A stretch of DNA of 64,000 nucleotides from Pseudomonadota bacterium (lineage in GTDB: Bacteria > Pseudomonadota > Alphaproteobacteria > Rhizobiales > Xanthobacteraceae), in the NCBI GenBank assembly GCA_023387735.1, contig JAEWHP010000002.1:371003-435002 (forward strand). Direction: 5' to 3'. Position 1 is the first letter of the stretch; the number at the start of each line of letters is the position of its first letter. Of the stretch, positions 50,134 through 58,591 are shown piece after piece. The notes below the pieces were generated by a model. That model was not told where the DNA came from. It ran no database searches and was given only the letters and a program-made list of their open reading frames with translations. A program made the position numbers and the translations under genes.

Positions 50134-51108
50134 ATGAAGCGACGGCAATTCATCGTCGGCCTGGGAACGGCGGGCTTAGGGCTTCGGTCGGTCCAGGCGC
50201 AGCAACCCGTTATGCCCGTGGTGGGCTTTCTCAGTACACGTTCACCTGATGAAGCCGCGGTTCATACCCAGGCCTTTCGGCGAGGGCTGGAGGAAATGGG
50301 GTTTGTCGAGGGGCGTGGCGTCACCGTGGAGTACAGCTGGGCAAATGGCGACTATAGCCTGTTGCCGGCTTTGGCTGCTGACCTGCTCGGACGGTCTCCT
50401 TCGCTGATGGTCGCGGCGGGCGATCCAGCAGCGCTGGCGGTCAAGGCGGCAAGTTCTTCGGTCCCGCTCGTTTTTGTCGTGGGCCAGGACCCAGTGCACT
50501 CTGGTCTGGTCGCAAGCATGAGCCGGCCGGGTAAGGCCACCGGCGTCAATTTCTTTACGGGCAATCTAAGCGGAAAGCGACTGGAGCTTCTCTGCGGGAT
50601 GGCGACGTCGGCAAAACTCATAGGAGTTCTGCTCAATCCGCGTTCCGGCGCCGCCGACCAGTATCGACAGTCGGCAGATAGCGCGGCGCGGTCGCTCGGC
50701 CGTGAGTTAATCGCTCAGGAGGCGGCAACCAGTGGCGGAATCGATGCTGCCTTCGCTGCGCTGGCTAAAGCTGGTGTCGATGCAGTGATGGTGCAGAATG
50801 ATCCCTTTTTCGATAGTCGCCGCAGTCAAATCATTTTGCTTTCATCGCGCCACCGGCTGCCTGGCATTTTCCATATTCGGGAGTTTCCAGCGGACGGCGG
50901 GCTAATGAGCTATGGCGCCAGCTTGTCCGAGACCTATCGCCAGGTCGGCGTATATGGCGGCAAGATTTTGCGCGGCGCCCAGCCGGATGACCTTCCGGTT
51001 CTGCGGCCAACGAAGTTTGAACTGGTAATCAACATGAAGACCGCAAAGGCATTCGGGATTGCCGTACCGCAGTCCACTCTCATCGCGGCTGATGAATTAA
51101 TCGAATGA
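50134..51108 (+). CDS. ABC_sub_bind family solute-binding protein 13 (Tat-exported)
   Basis: 324 residues from ATG 50134. The signal peptide is MKRRQFIVGLGTAGLGLRSV with cleavage after QAQ. Family blocks are GLEEMGFVEGRGVTVEYSWA, LMVAAGDPAALAVKAASSSV, MSRPGKATGVNFFTGNLSGK and LRPTKFELVINMKTAKAFGI, ending IAADELIE. The hinge lacks the usual GGN (RPGKA instead). It closes the array; the sequence after it contains an IS3 fragment. Confidence 0.87.
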   Translation: MKRRQFIVGLGTAGLGLRSVQAQQPVMPVVGFLSTRSPDEAAVHTQAFRRGLEEMGFVEGRGVTVEYSWANGDYSLLPALAADLLGRSPSLMVAAGDPAALAVKAASSSVPLVFVVGQDPVHSGLVASMSRPGKATGVNFFTGNLSGKRLELLCGMATSAKLIGVLLNPRSGAADQYRQSADSAARSLGRELIAQEAATSGGIDAAFAALAKAGVDAVMVQNDPFFDSRRSQIILLSSRHRLPGIFHIREFPADGGLMSYGASLSETYRQVGVYGGKILRGAQPDDLPVLRPTKFELVINMKTAKAFGIAVPQSTLIAADELIE

Positions 51109-51339
51109 TGACAGTACGATCTCGGTAGGGGCCCGCATACGGTCTTTCAGTACCTGTTAGCCTTGGACCACATTTCCGGACTGCTTCGCCTGGCATAACC
51201 AGCTCGATTTGTAGACTGAGCTGACATTATGCGGTTGCTGCTGCTATGGCCAGACAGGGTTGAACTGGCGCGCGATCTGCATTGGTCGTTGTTTTTGCTG
51301 ACTTATTCGATACGAGCGCTTCGGGTTGTGTGGCACTTT

Positions 51340-51487
51340 CGTGCGGCGTCAGGCCGCCTCATCGTGATCGACAGCCGCCACGACAGGACACGACGCGTCG
51401 CCCAGTTCAGCACCACGGCGAGATAAACAAAGCCGTGCGCCATGGGAATGTACGTGATGTCCATGGCCCAGACCTGGTTCGGTCGCG
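51340..51487 (-). mobile_element. IS3-family OrfB transposase fragment
   Basis: On the minus strand the translated segment reads RPNQVWAMDITYIPMAHGFV then YLAVVLNWATRRVLSWRLSI. This is the integrase-core entry of IS3-group transposases (DITYI contains the first catalytic Asp). Homology stops after SITM at about 51361. Only about 45 codons survive and no ends are visible, so it is a dead remnant. Confidence 0.8.
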
Positions 51488-51972
51488 ATGGTGGTCGTGG
51501 CGTGGTTCCTCGGTCAGTTTGATGACATCTTCCCGAAAGGCGCAGCGCGCACGGCCGGCCTGTTCGTACACGTGACCGCAGGGCTTGCCGTAATCGGTAT
51601 TCACGTTATGCGCCTGGTGTGGCGGCTGGTTGACGCGCCGCCAATTGAACGGACGTCTTTGGGGGCGTGGCTCGATCGTGCCGGTCGGCTCGTCCACGAT
51701 GTATCTACGCGCTCCTTATCGCGGCTCCCATCTCAGGAATCATCCTGCAATTCGCGCGGGGCGACTCCCTGCCGCTGTTTGGCCTGACCGAAATCGCGTC
51801 ACCATGGGCCGCCGACCGGGCGTTCGCCCGTTCGGTGAAGGGAGCTCACGAACTGATGGCCAATGCGCTGGTCCTCCTGGCCGCGCTTCATGCCGCCGCG
51901 GCTCTTCTTCATCACTGGGTCTTCCATGATCGAACGCTCATACGCATGCTTCCATCGGACGGGCGCTCTTAG
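51488..51972 (+). pseudogene. Cytochrome b561-like gene, 5' truncated and frameshifted
   Basis: The first frame reads AWFLGQFDDIFPKGAARTAG and HVTAGLAVIGIHVMRLVWRL, then LGAWLDRAGRLVHDV. Near 51700 the homology moves to another frame: YALLIAAPISGIILQFARGD, later HELMANALVLLAALHAAAAL and LHHWVFHDRTL. These are the di-haem b561 helices, with His residues visible in HVTAG, RLVHD, AHELM and LHHWVF. The first transmembrane helix is missing because the IS3 fragment abuts the gene. It is therefore inactive. Confidence 0.78.
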
Positions 51973-52047
51973 CGCGTTCTCCTTTCTTGCATGGCGCGAC
52001 GTTCCCGACCGACCGGCCAGACTGGAGCTGGACGTACCGGCCGCGAC

Positions 52048-52359
52048 CTATTCGATGATGCCAAAATCTGTCACCGGCAGAATCCAGTAGACCAACCTAG
52101 TCCCTGCAAACGAGATCCGAAGCTGCTCGATGAGCCGCTCGGCATCGATCGTTGGCAGGATGACCCGCACGACGACCTGATCGGCGTGACCCTTCACGCG
52201 TTCGGCGGCGGTGTGCAACCTGACTTCAGGGCCATGACCCGCTGCATCCGTTGCCGTAAATCCCGGCACCAGGTCGGTCTGCTCGCTGAGATAGTCGAAC
52301 AATTCGTCGCGAAGGGTGCGAGGTACGATGAACGTGAGACAAACCTGCCTGTCGGTCAT
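52048..52359 (-). CDS. DUF3240-family small protein of a metal efflux operon
   Basis: A 103-residue soluble protein starting MTDRQVCLTFIVPRTLRDEL. The core has DYLSEQTDLVPGFTATDAAG and ADQVVVRVILPTIDAERLIE, which matches the DUF3240 pattern found beside CzcA/CusA pumps. The ferredoxin-like alpha-beta layout suggests a PII-like regulator, but the function is not established. Its ATG overlaps the czcA stop by four bases, so it is translationally coupled to the pump. Confidence 0.8.
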   Translation of the reverse strand: MTDRQVCLTFIVPRTLRDELFDYLSEQTDLVPGFTATDAAGHGPEVRLHTAAERVKGHADQVVVRVILPTIDAERLIEQLRISFAGTRLVYWILPVTDFGIIE

Positions 52360-55300
52360 CTGGCCAACTTGCCGGCGTTTCCGTAGCGCCGATACAGGAT
52401 CGGCAGCAGGATCAGGGTAAGGAGAGTCGAGGACAACAACCCGCCGATCACGACGATGGCGAGCGGACGTTGGACTTCGGATCCCGGACCGGAGGCAAAC
52501 AACAGCGGGATCAATCCCAGCGCCGTGATGCTCGCCGTCATCAGAACCGGCCGCAATCTTCGCTTGGCGCCCTCGACGACGATCAGGTGCTCATCAAGGC
52601 CGTGGGCCCGGAGCTGGTTGAAATAGGAGACCAGAACCACGCCGTTGAGGACGGCTATGCCGAGCAGCGCGATGAACCCGACCGACGCCGGAACCGAGAG
52701 ATACTCGCCGCTCGCCACCAGTGCGAACACGCCGCCGATCAGGGCAAAGGGGATGTTGACCAGGACCAGCAGGGCCTGGCGCACCGATCCGAAGGTGGTG
52801 AACAGCAGCACGAAGATGAGGCCGATAGCGACGGGCACCACGATGGATAGCCGCGAGGCAGCGCGCTGCTGGTTCTCGAATTGTCCGCCCCAGGTCAGCC
52901 GGTAACCGTTCGGAAGCGGCAGATCGGTCGAAACCTTTTGCCGGGCTGCTTCCACGAAGCCGACCATGTCGCGCCCCCGAACATTGGTGCGAACCACGCT
53001 CATCCGGTTGCCGTCTTCGCGATCGATCTTCACCGGGCCGTCAACGCGCTGGATACGTGCGACCTGCGATAGCGCAACGTGCTGACCAGAAGCGAGGGTC
53101 AAGGGAAGGCTCGGTAGCAGCGTCGGCGCCTCCCGCGTCAATTCGCTGCCGCGCACCAGAATTGGCGTCCGGCGTCCTTCCTCGAGCGCCGTCCCGATCG
53201 TCCGGCCCTCGATCTGGGTGCGGAGGGCATTGCCGATCGAATCGACCGTTAGCCCAAGCCGGCCCGCTTCCATCCGGTTGACGGCGACGGCGTAGTACTG
53301 GGCACCTTCGTTGAGCGTCGTGTAGACGTCCTCGGCCCCCTCGATGCCGGACAGGATGGCCGACAGTTTCGCCGCGATTTCATTGAGCCTTGCGATGTCG
53401 GGGCCGAAGATCTTGACGGCGACATCGCCGCGGACCCCGCTGATCATCTCCTGCACGCGCATGTCGATCGGCTGGGTGAAGCTGAGTGATATGCCGGGAA
53501 AGCCGGCCAGCACCTCGCGAAGCTTCTGCAGCAGCGTTTCGCGGTCGCCGGTCTGTCTCTCTGCGGCCGGCTTGAGCACCAGGAAGGTGTCGGTCTGATT
53601 GGGTCCCATAGGATCGAGGCCAAGTTCGTCCGATCCGGTCCGGGCGATGATGCCGGCGACATCCGGCACCTTCAACAGCGCGGCCTGCAGCCTTGCGTTG
53701 ATGGCGAGCGACTCGTCGAGATTGACCGAAGGGAGCGTCTCCACGCTGACGATCACGTCCCCTTCATCCATGGTCGGCATGAAAGTCTTGCCGACCCTCG
53801 AATAGGCAAAGCCCGCAGCCACGAGCCCGATCAGCGCAGCGGCGATGACCTTGCGCTCATTGTTCAACGCCCAGCCCAGAGCCGGTGCATAGACGCGCTG
53901 CGCGGCGCGGATCAACAGGGGATCCCGGTGCGACGCGGACTTGAGCACGAATGAGGTTGCAACCGGGATGACGGTGAGCGCGAGCAACAGCGAGCCGGCC
54001 AGCGCGAAGATGATTGCGAGCGCAACGGGAATAAACAGCTTTCCTTCCAGCCCCTGCAACGTCAGCAGCGGCACAAAGACGATGATGATGATCAACACGC
54101 CGGAGGCGACCGGCTGCAGGACTTCGCGAACCGAACGAAACACGAGATGGATCAGCGGCGAGCCCTTTCCGGAGTCGTGCTTGGCGAGGTTGCCGACGAT
54201 ATTCTCGACCACGACCACAAGCGCATCGATCAGCATGCCGATTGCGATCGCAAGCCCGCCGAGGCTCATCAGGTTCGCTGACATCCCCACTGCGCGCATC
54301 ATGATCAGAGCCATAACGATGGCGAGCGGAAGGCTGAGAGCAATCACCAACGACGCGCGCCAGTTGCCGAGGAATAGCAACAGCAGCACGATCACCAGCA
54401 CGGTCGCTTCGCCGAGCGCTCGGACCACGGTACCGACGGCGCGGTTGACCAGATTGCTGCGGTCATAGAACACGTTGATCGACACGTTCCCGGGCAAGGC
54501 CGGCTGCAGTTCGGTGAGGCGCGCCCGAACGTCGCGGACGAGCTGGCCCGCATTGGCGCCGCGGAGACCGAGCACCAGCCCTTCGACGGTCTCGCCGCGG
54601 CCGTCGATGGTGACGGCGCCGTAGCGGGTCAGCGCGCCGATCTGGACGCGCGCCACGTCACTGACGCGGATCGGGATGCCGTCGCGGGTGTCGACGACGA
54701 TGGCCCGGATGTCGTCGATACCGCGGATGCTGCCTTCGATCCGGACCAGCGCGCTATCCTCGCCCTGGTTGACGCGACCCGCGCCGTCGTTGCGGCTGTT
54801 GGCCTCGATGGCGCGGCGAAACAGGTCATAGGAAATGCCGCGCGCGGCAAGCGCATCATTGCGCGGCACGATCTCGAAGGCGCGCACATAGCCGCCGAGG
54901 GCGTTGACGTCGGCGACGCCGGGAACGGTGCGGAGTGCGGGGCGTATCACCCAATCGAGCAGGGTTCGTCGTTCCGCGAGCGAAAGCTCGGGACTGTCGA
55001 TGGTGAACATGAACATCTCGCCCAGCGGGCTCGTGATCGGAGCAAGCCCCCCGCTGACACCTTCGGGAAAATCCCGCGAGATATTGGACAGTCGTTCCGA
55101 GACCTGGTTGCGGGCCCAGTAGATGTCGGTGCCGTCCTCGAAATCGACGGTGATATCGGCCAGCGCATATTTGGTGGTCGAGCGCAGTACTTTCTTGTTG
55201 GGCAGGCCGAGCAGCTCGAGCTCGATCGGGACCGTGATGCGCTGCTCGACCTCCTCGGGGGTGAGCCCCGGGGCCTTCATGATGATTTTCACCTGAATCG

Positions 55301-55430
55301 GCGAGACATCCGGAAAGGCGTCGATCGGCAGGCTGGGCAGCACGACGGCGCCGGCGCCGATTAGCAGCAGAACGCTCAGGATCACGAACAAGCGCTGCGA
55401 AAGCGCGAATGCGACCAGGCGCGAGAGCAT
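52356..55430 (-). CDS. czcA: CzcA/CusA-type heavy-metal RND efflux pump
   Basis: 1,024 residues with 12 expected membrane helices. The N-terminus is MLSRLVAFALSQRLFVILSV and the first porter segment has VEQRITVPIELELLGLPNKK. The TM4 motif GLAIAIGMLIDALVVVVENI contains the conserved proton-relay Asp and is of HME type. Other blocks are FMPTMDEGDVIVSVETLPSV and GSEVQRPLAIVVIGGLLSST. The pump exports divalent or monovalent metal ions by proton antiport, but the metal is not predictable from these motifs. It is preceded by czcB by one base. No outer-membrane factor gene is in the cluster. Confidence 0.92.
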   Translation of the reverse strand: MLSRLVAFALSQRLFVILSVLLLIGAGAVVLPSLPIDAFPDVSPIQVKIIMKAPGLTPEEVEQRITVPIELELLGLPNKKVLRSTTKYALADITVDFEDGTDIYWARNQVSERLSNISRDFPEGVSGGLAPITSPLGEMFMFTIDSPELSLAERRTLLDWVIRPALRTVPGVADVNALGGYVRAFEIVPRNDALAARGISYDLFRRAIEANSRNDGAGRVNQGEDSALVRIEGSIRGIDDIRAIVVDTRDGIPIRVSDVARVQIGALTRYGAVTIDGRGETVEGLVLGLRGANAGQLVRDVRARLTELQPALPGNVSINVFYDRSNLVNRAVGTVVRALGEATVLVIVLLLLFLGNWRASLVIALSLPLAIVMALIMMRAVGMSANLMSLGGLAIAIGMLIDALVVVVENIVGNLAKHDSGKGSPLIHLVFRSVREVLQPVASGVLIIIIVFVPLLTLQGLEGKLFIPVALAIIFALAGSLLLALTVIPVATSFVLKSASHRDPLLIRAAQRVYAPALGWALNNERKVIAAALIGLVAAGFAYSRVGKTFMPTMDEGDVIVSVETLPSVNLDESLAINARLQAALLKVPDVAGIIARTGSDELGLDPMGPNQTDTFLVLKPAAERQTGDRETLLQKLREVLAGFPGISLSFTQPIDMRVQEMISGVRGDVAVKIFGPDIARLNEIAAKLSAILSGIEGAEDVYTTLNEGAQYYAVAVNRMEAGRLGLTVDSIGNALRTQIEGRTIGTALEEGRRTPILVRGSELTREAPTLLPSLPLTLASGQHVALSQVARIQRVDGPVKIDREDGNRMSVVRTNVRGRDMVGFVEAARQKVSTDLPLPNGYRLTWGGQFENQQRAASRLSIVVPVAIGLIFVLLFTTFGSVRQALLVLVNIPFALIGGVFALVASGEYLSVPASVGFIALLGIAVLNGVVLVSYFNQLRAHGLDEHLIVVEGAKRRLRPVLMTASITALGLIPLLFASGPGSEVQRPLAIVVIGGLLSSTLLTLILLPILYRRYGNAGKLAR

Positions 55431-55431
55431 T

Positions 55432-56562
55432 TTACTGCCCTAGACCGGTGAGAATGCCGCGCAGCGCCGAGATGCCGCCGATCGCTACTTCATCCTTGTC
55501 GGTGATCGGGCCGGATACGACGACATGGTCCTGATCCTCTGCGACGAGGGTGACCGGAACGAGCCGGAAGCCGCCGTCGATGGTCACGAACACGGAGGTT
55601 TGCTCGCCACGCCGGACCAGCGCGCCATACGGAATTTCCCAGGCGCTTTCGCCCGCGGACAGGAAGCCGATGCGGACTGCGGCCGTCTGGCCGGGATGCA
55701 GCTCGCCATCGTTTGGGATTTCCGCGCGCACCAGAATGGTCTGGGTGGCGGCATCGGTGGTCTCGGAGACCAGGACCACCTTGCCCGGTGTGGCGTAGCC
55801 TTCGATATCGACCTTGGCGCCCGTGTGGATCGCCCGGATGTTCGACGCCGGAATAGCGATTTCAGCCCACAACGGTGATAGCCGCGCGAGCTTCACGAGC
55901 GGCGCGGATTGCTCGAGCCGCTGGCCGGGCGACACCACGACGTCGACCACGGATGCAGCCCGTGGCGCATTGACTGTTAGCGTCCCACTGATCGACGCTT
56001 CGTTGGCCAGTTGCGAAATCGCCTCATCCGACAGTCCGCTCAGACGCAGCATCTGTCGCCGCTCGGCGACGACGATGCTGGCCTGGCGCGCTTCGGCCTG
56101 GCTTGCCTCCAGCACGCGTTGCGGCACGGCCTTGCCTTCGAACAGGTCCACGTTGCGTTTGAGTTGCTGCGAGGCCAGCACTTCCTGCGCGACCGCATGC
56201 AGATAGTCGCGTTGCTGCGAGACGAAACCCGGGCTTTCCAGCGTGACGAGAGGCTGCCCGGCAGAGATGCGGTCGCCGCGCCCGACCGACAGATTGATGA
56301 CCATGCCGGCAACCGGCGCGCTGACGACCCACAATTGCGGCGTCGGGATCACGATTTGTGCCGGATAGGGCAGCGTCCGGTCGGTGCGGCTCGAAACCGG
56401 ATGCGCCACGCGCACGCCGATGTTTCGAGCCTGCGCCTCGCTCAGTTTCACCTCATCCTGCGCCATCGACGGGGAAGAGAACAGGCCTAACGAGAGCGCG
56501 AGCAGGGCGCCCGGAATCCTACGAGCCGGCCTCAGAACAGGGTTCCCGAAATGGAATTTCAT
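55432..56562 (-). CDS. czcB: CzcB/CusB-type periplasmic adaptor protein
   Basis: 376 residues with signal peptide PGALLALSLGLFSSPSMAQD (start MKFHFGNPV). The membrane-fusion domains are visible: a biotinyl-lipoyl half motif VVSAPVAGMVINLSVGRGDR with ISAGQPLVTLESPGFVSQQR, a helical hairpin (about residues 115-190), and a beta-barrel with LSPLWAEIAIPASN. It bridges the pump to an outer-membrane channel encoded elsewhere. It is the first gene of czcB-czcA-DUF3240. An FNR/FixK-type box lies 81-94 bases before its ATG. Confidence 0.9.
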   Translation of the reverse strand: MKFHFGNPVLRPARRIPGALLALSLGLFSSPSMAQDEVKLSEAQARNIGVRVAHPVSSRTDRTLPYPAQIVIPTPQLWVVSAPVAGMVINLSVGRGDRISAGQPLVTLESPGFVSQQRDYLHAVAQEVLASQQLKRNVDLFEGKAVPQRVLEASQAEARQASIVVAERRQMLRLSGLSDEAISQLANEASISGTLTVNAPRAASVVDVVVSPGQRLEQSAPLVKLARLSPLWAEIAIPASNIRAIHTGAKVDIEGYATPGKVVLVSETTDAATQTILVRAEIPNDGELHPGQTAAVRIGFLSAGESAWEIPYGALVRRGEQTSVFVTIDGGFRLVPVTLVAEDQDHVVVSGPITDKDEVAIGGISALRGILTGLGQ

Positions 56563-56614
56563 GACCGACGTGTCTCTCGCCCACCGCCCCGAAACTCCGC
56601 GTGATTGCAGCTTT

Positions 56615-56656
56615 TTGTTACCCCTACCAAGGCATGGGCGAGTTGATTTGCATCAA
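56615..56656 (-). promoter_or_regulatory. FNR/FixK-type box with class II spaced -10 before czcB
   Basis: TTGATTTGCATCAA (56643-56656) is a perfect TTGAT-N4-ATCAA palindrome. On the minus strand a TAACAA hexamer (56620-56615) starts 29.5 bases from its centre. That places the box at -41.5 relative to a predicted transcript start near 56608, the class II CRP/FNR geometry. On the plus strand no -10 fits at the same distance. In Bradyrhizobium such boxes serve FixK2, FixK1 or related NnrR-type activators. Confidence 0.6.
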
Positions 56657-56983
56657 GTGTGTAAATAAGCTTCCAACATGGACCCGTGCCACGCCAGATG
56701 TATCAAGGGTTTAGCTCGATGATCGGCTTCGGTTCACGGCAAGCGACGAAGCCGGCGCCACGATGCGTTCGCAAGGACAAGTTCATCGAGCGCTGAGTAA
56801 AGCCGGCTTAAGATCGGCACATGGATCCGGCCGCTCTTGCGACCGGGACGGGCGGAAACTCCTTTTAGGTACCCCATTTATTGGCACCCGGCCTACTGTC
56901 GGCACTGAGTTACGATAGCCCACGTTGGGCAGAGCGATGTGCGGAGTTCAAGGCTGCCAAGATACGCTCGTGAAGGAGGAATT

Positions 56984-57820
56984 ATGGCGCAGGATTTGGC
57001 ACTAGGTGTCATTGCCCGTTTGGGCACGGACGCCCTTGGGGGGCTCCAATACGTGAGCTCGTTGGGGGTGCCGACAGCGCATATAAGCTACCCAGCAGGC
57101 CTTGATAACGAAGCGGGTCTTCGCGAAATCGAAGCGGCGTGCCAGGCCACTGGCGTTGAAATCACGACGGTCTTTTGCGGCTTCGCTGGAGAAAGCTACG
57201 CCGATATTCGCACGGTCAAAGCCACCGTCGGACTGGTGCCTGAAGCCACGCGCAACGAGCGGATTGAGAAAACCTTAAAGATCGCCAAATTCGCGCAAAA
57301 AATCGGCGTGACGCGCGTGGCGGCGCACATCGGCTTTGTGCCCGAAGAGCATAGCGATCCCGTCTATGAGTCTATGGTGGAAGTGATGCAGCAGATTTGC
57401 GATGGACTTCGGGCAAGCGGTCAAGTGTTCGCCCTTGAGACCGGTCAGGAAACCGCGCTCGGTCTAAAACACTTCATCGTAGATGTGAGACGCGACAATC
57501 TCAGAGTGAACTTCGACCCGGCTAACATGATTCTTTACGGCAACGATCAGCCGATTCCCGCACTGGATGTTCTCATACCGTGGATCGACGGAGTGCATTG
57601 CAAAGATGGCCGTTGGCCCACTCAAGAAGGTCAACTCGGCGAAGAAACGCCGCTGGGCGAAGGCGATGTAAATTTGCGTGTATGGCTTAAGCGTTTACTG
57701 GAACTGGGCTATCGTGGCCCGCTCACCATCGAGCGCGAAACCAGCGGCGAGCAGCAAAAAAGGGACCTTTTGCGCGCTGTTGCCTTGCTGAAAGGTCTGC
57801 GCCAGGATTTCGCCATTTAG
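56984..57820 (+). CDS. Sugar phosphate isomerase/epimerase-like TIM-barrel protein
   Basis: 278 residues from ATG 56984, preceded by a strong AAGGAGGAATT ribosome-binding site. The xylose-isomerase-like fold shows GVTRVAAHIGFVPEEHSDPV, a metal-ligand Glu in FALETGQETALGL, NLRVNFDPANMILYG, GVHCKDGRWPTQEG and PLTIERETSG. The metal ligands (Glu, Asp, His, Glu) are all visible in these blocks. Members isomerise or epimerise sugars or inositols; the substrate is unknown. The gene stands alone, opposite czcB. Confidence 0.87.
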   Translation: MAQDLALGVIARLGTDALGGLQYVSSLGVPTAHISYPAGLDNEAGLREIEAACQATGVEITTVFCGFAGESYADIRTVKATVGLVPEATRNERIEKTLKIAKFAQKIGVTRVAAHIGFVPEEHSDPVYESMVEVMQQICDGLRASGQVFALETGQETALGLKHFIVDVRRDNLRVNFDPANMILYGNDQPIPALDVLIPWIDGVHCKDGRWPTQEGQLGEETPLGEGDVNLRVWLKRLLELGYRGPLTIERETSGEQQKRDLLRAVALLKGLRQDFAI

Positions 57821-58302
57821 TTAAGTTGCCGGGCATCGTGTTTAAATCATTATTTGGACCGTGTGGGCTGCGGGGCTCCTCGGTCCAAACGGTTATTGAT
57901 TGGACCCAACTCGTTGGAAGTGGGTTGATCAGTGCTCATCCCTGTCAAGAGGGTCGCCCCATGCCTCTGGCTCCGGCGTCTCCCATGGCAACACGCCGGA
58001 CGCCTACTCCGGCACTGGAACAGAAGATGGCCGCCCCGGCCTGCCCCAAATCGGAGCGGTCTTTGCCTACATCGCTGCGGGTTCGCCCTCCATGCGCAAG
58101 ACCGGCAAGGACTGTAGCGACGAAAGGTATGTCGTAACAGGGCGCGGATATTCGGCCGAGCGCTCTCCTGCGAGGCGATCCTGTCCCAGCGGCTCTTGCG
58201 AAGTGCCCCGGCCCCTCAAGCTGCCGCCCGACCAAATCCGATTGCCATCAACGCAAGAATATACTTCCAGACCCGTGTAAGCCTCTGCTCAGGTGCACCG
58301 CT
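57821..58302. other. Intergenic segment with no recognisable gene
   Basis: No reading frame here resembles a protein family I know. A 9-base inverted repeat TTTGGACCG (57853-57861) and CGGTCCAAA (57881-57889) lies 32 bases after the isomerase stop. It could form a transcription-stop hairpin, although no T-tract follows. Confidence 0.4.
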
Positions 58303-58560
58303 ATGGTAGGATTGTCTCTGCGGCTCGTAATCTTTGTCATTGTCACGCTCGTCATCGGCCTAGCCATCGGGGCGCTCAATATTCCAGGGCAATGCTACGC
58401 GAACCTCGCCAAGCCGTCGTTCGACCGCCAAACTGCATCTTAGCACCCGCTTCGACGATCCTTTACGTTCTGATTGGCGTCGCAGGCGAGCGACGTCTTC
58501 CGCAACTGCTGGGGTGCGGCCGCGCCGAGACACTAGGTGTCCGCCCCATGGACAGTCTAC
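58303..58560 (+). pseudogene. TspO/MBR-family gene remnant, frameshifted
   Basis: From ATG 58303 the frame reads VIGLAIGALNIPGQCYANLA then KPSFDR and a stop. In the next frame, from about 58425, it resumes PPNCILAPASTILYVLIGVA. Joined, these give the TspO pattern (NxPGxWYxxLxKPSFxPPNWxFxPxWTxLYxLMGxA), with several conserved Trp residues already lost. It then fades out. TspO is a porphyrin- and oxygen-linked membrane regulator in purple bacteria, and this copy is clearly inactive. Confidence 0.7.
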
Positions 58561-58591
58561 GGCGTGACCGTTCGGCTAAGACGCTGGCTAC

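Noticed and set aside
29702..51108. Reading the array as ordinary ABC transporter operons
   Set aside because: No permease with membrane helices and no ATPase with Walker motifs was found between or beside the binding-protein genes.
28658..51108. CRISPR array or regularly spaced short repeats
   Set aside because: The repeated units are whole diverged genes of about 970 bases with irregular spacers. No short direct repeats with unique spacers were seen.
57826..58280. Several open frames of about 100 codons between the isomerase and TspO remnants
   Set aside because: Frames on both strands are open at once and none shows a domain, signal peptide or convincing ribosome-binding site.
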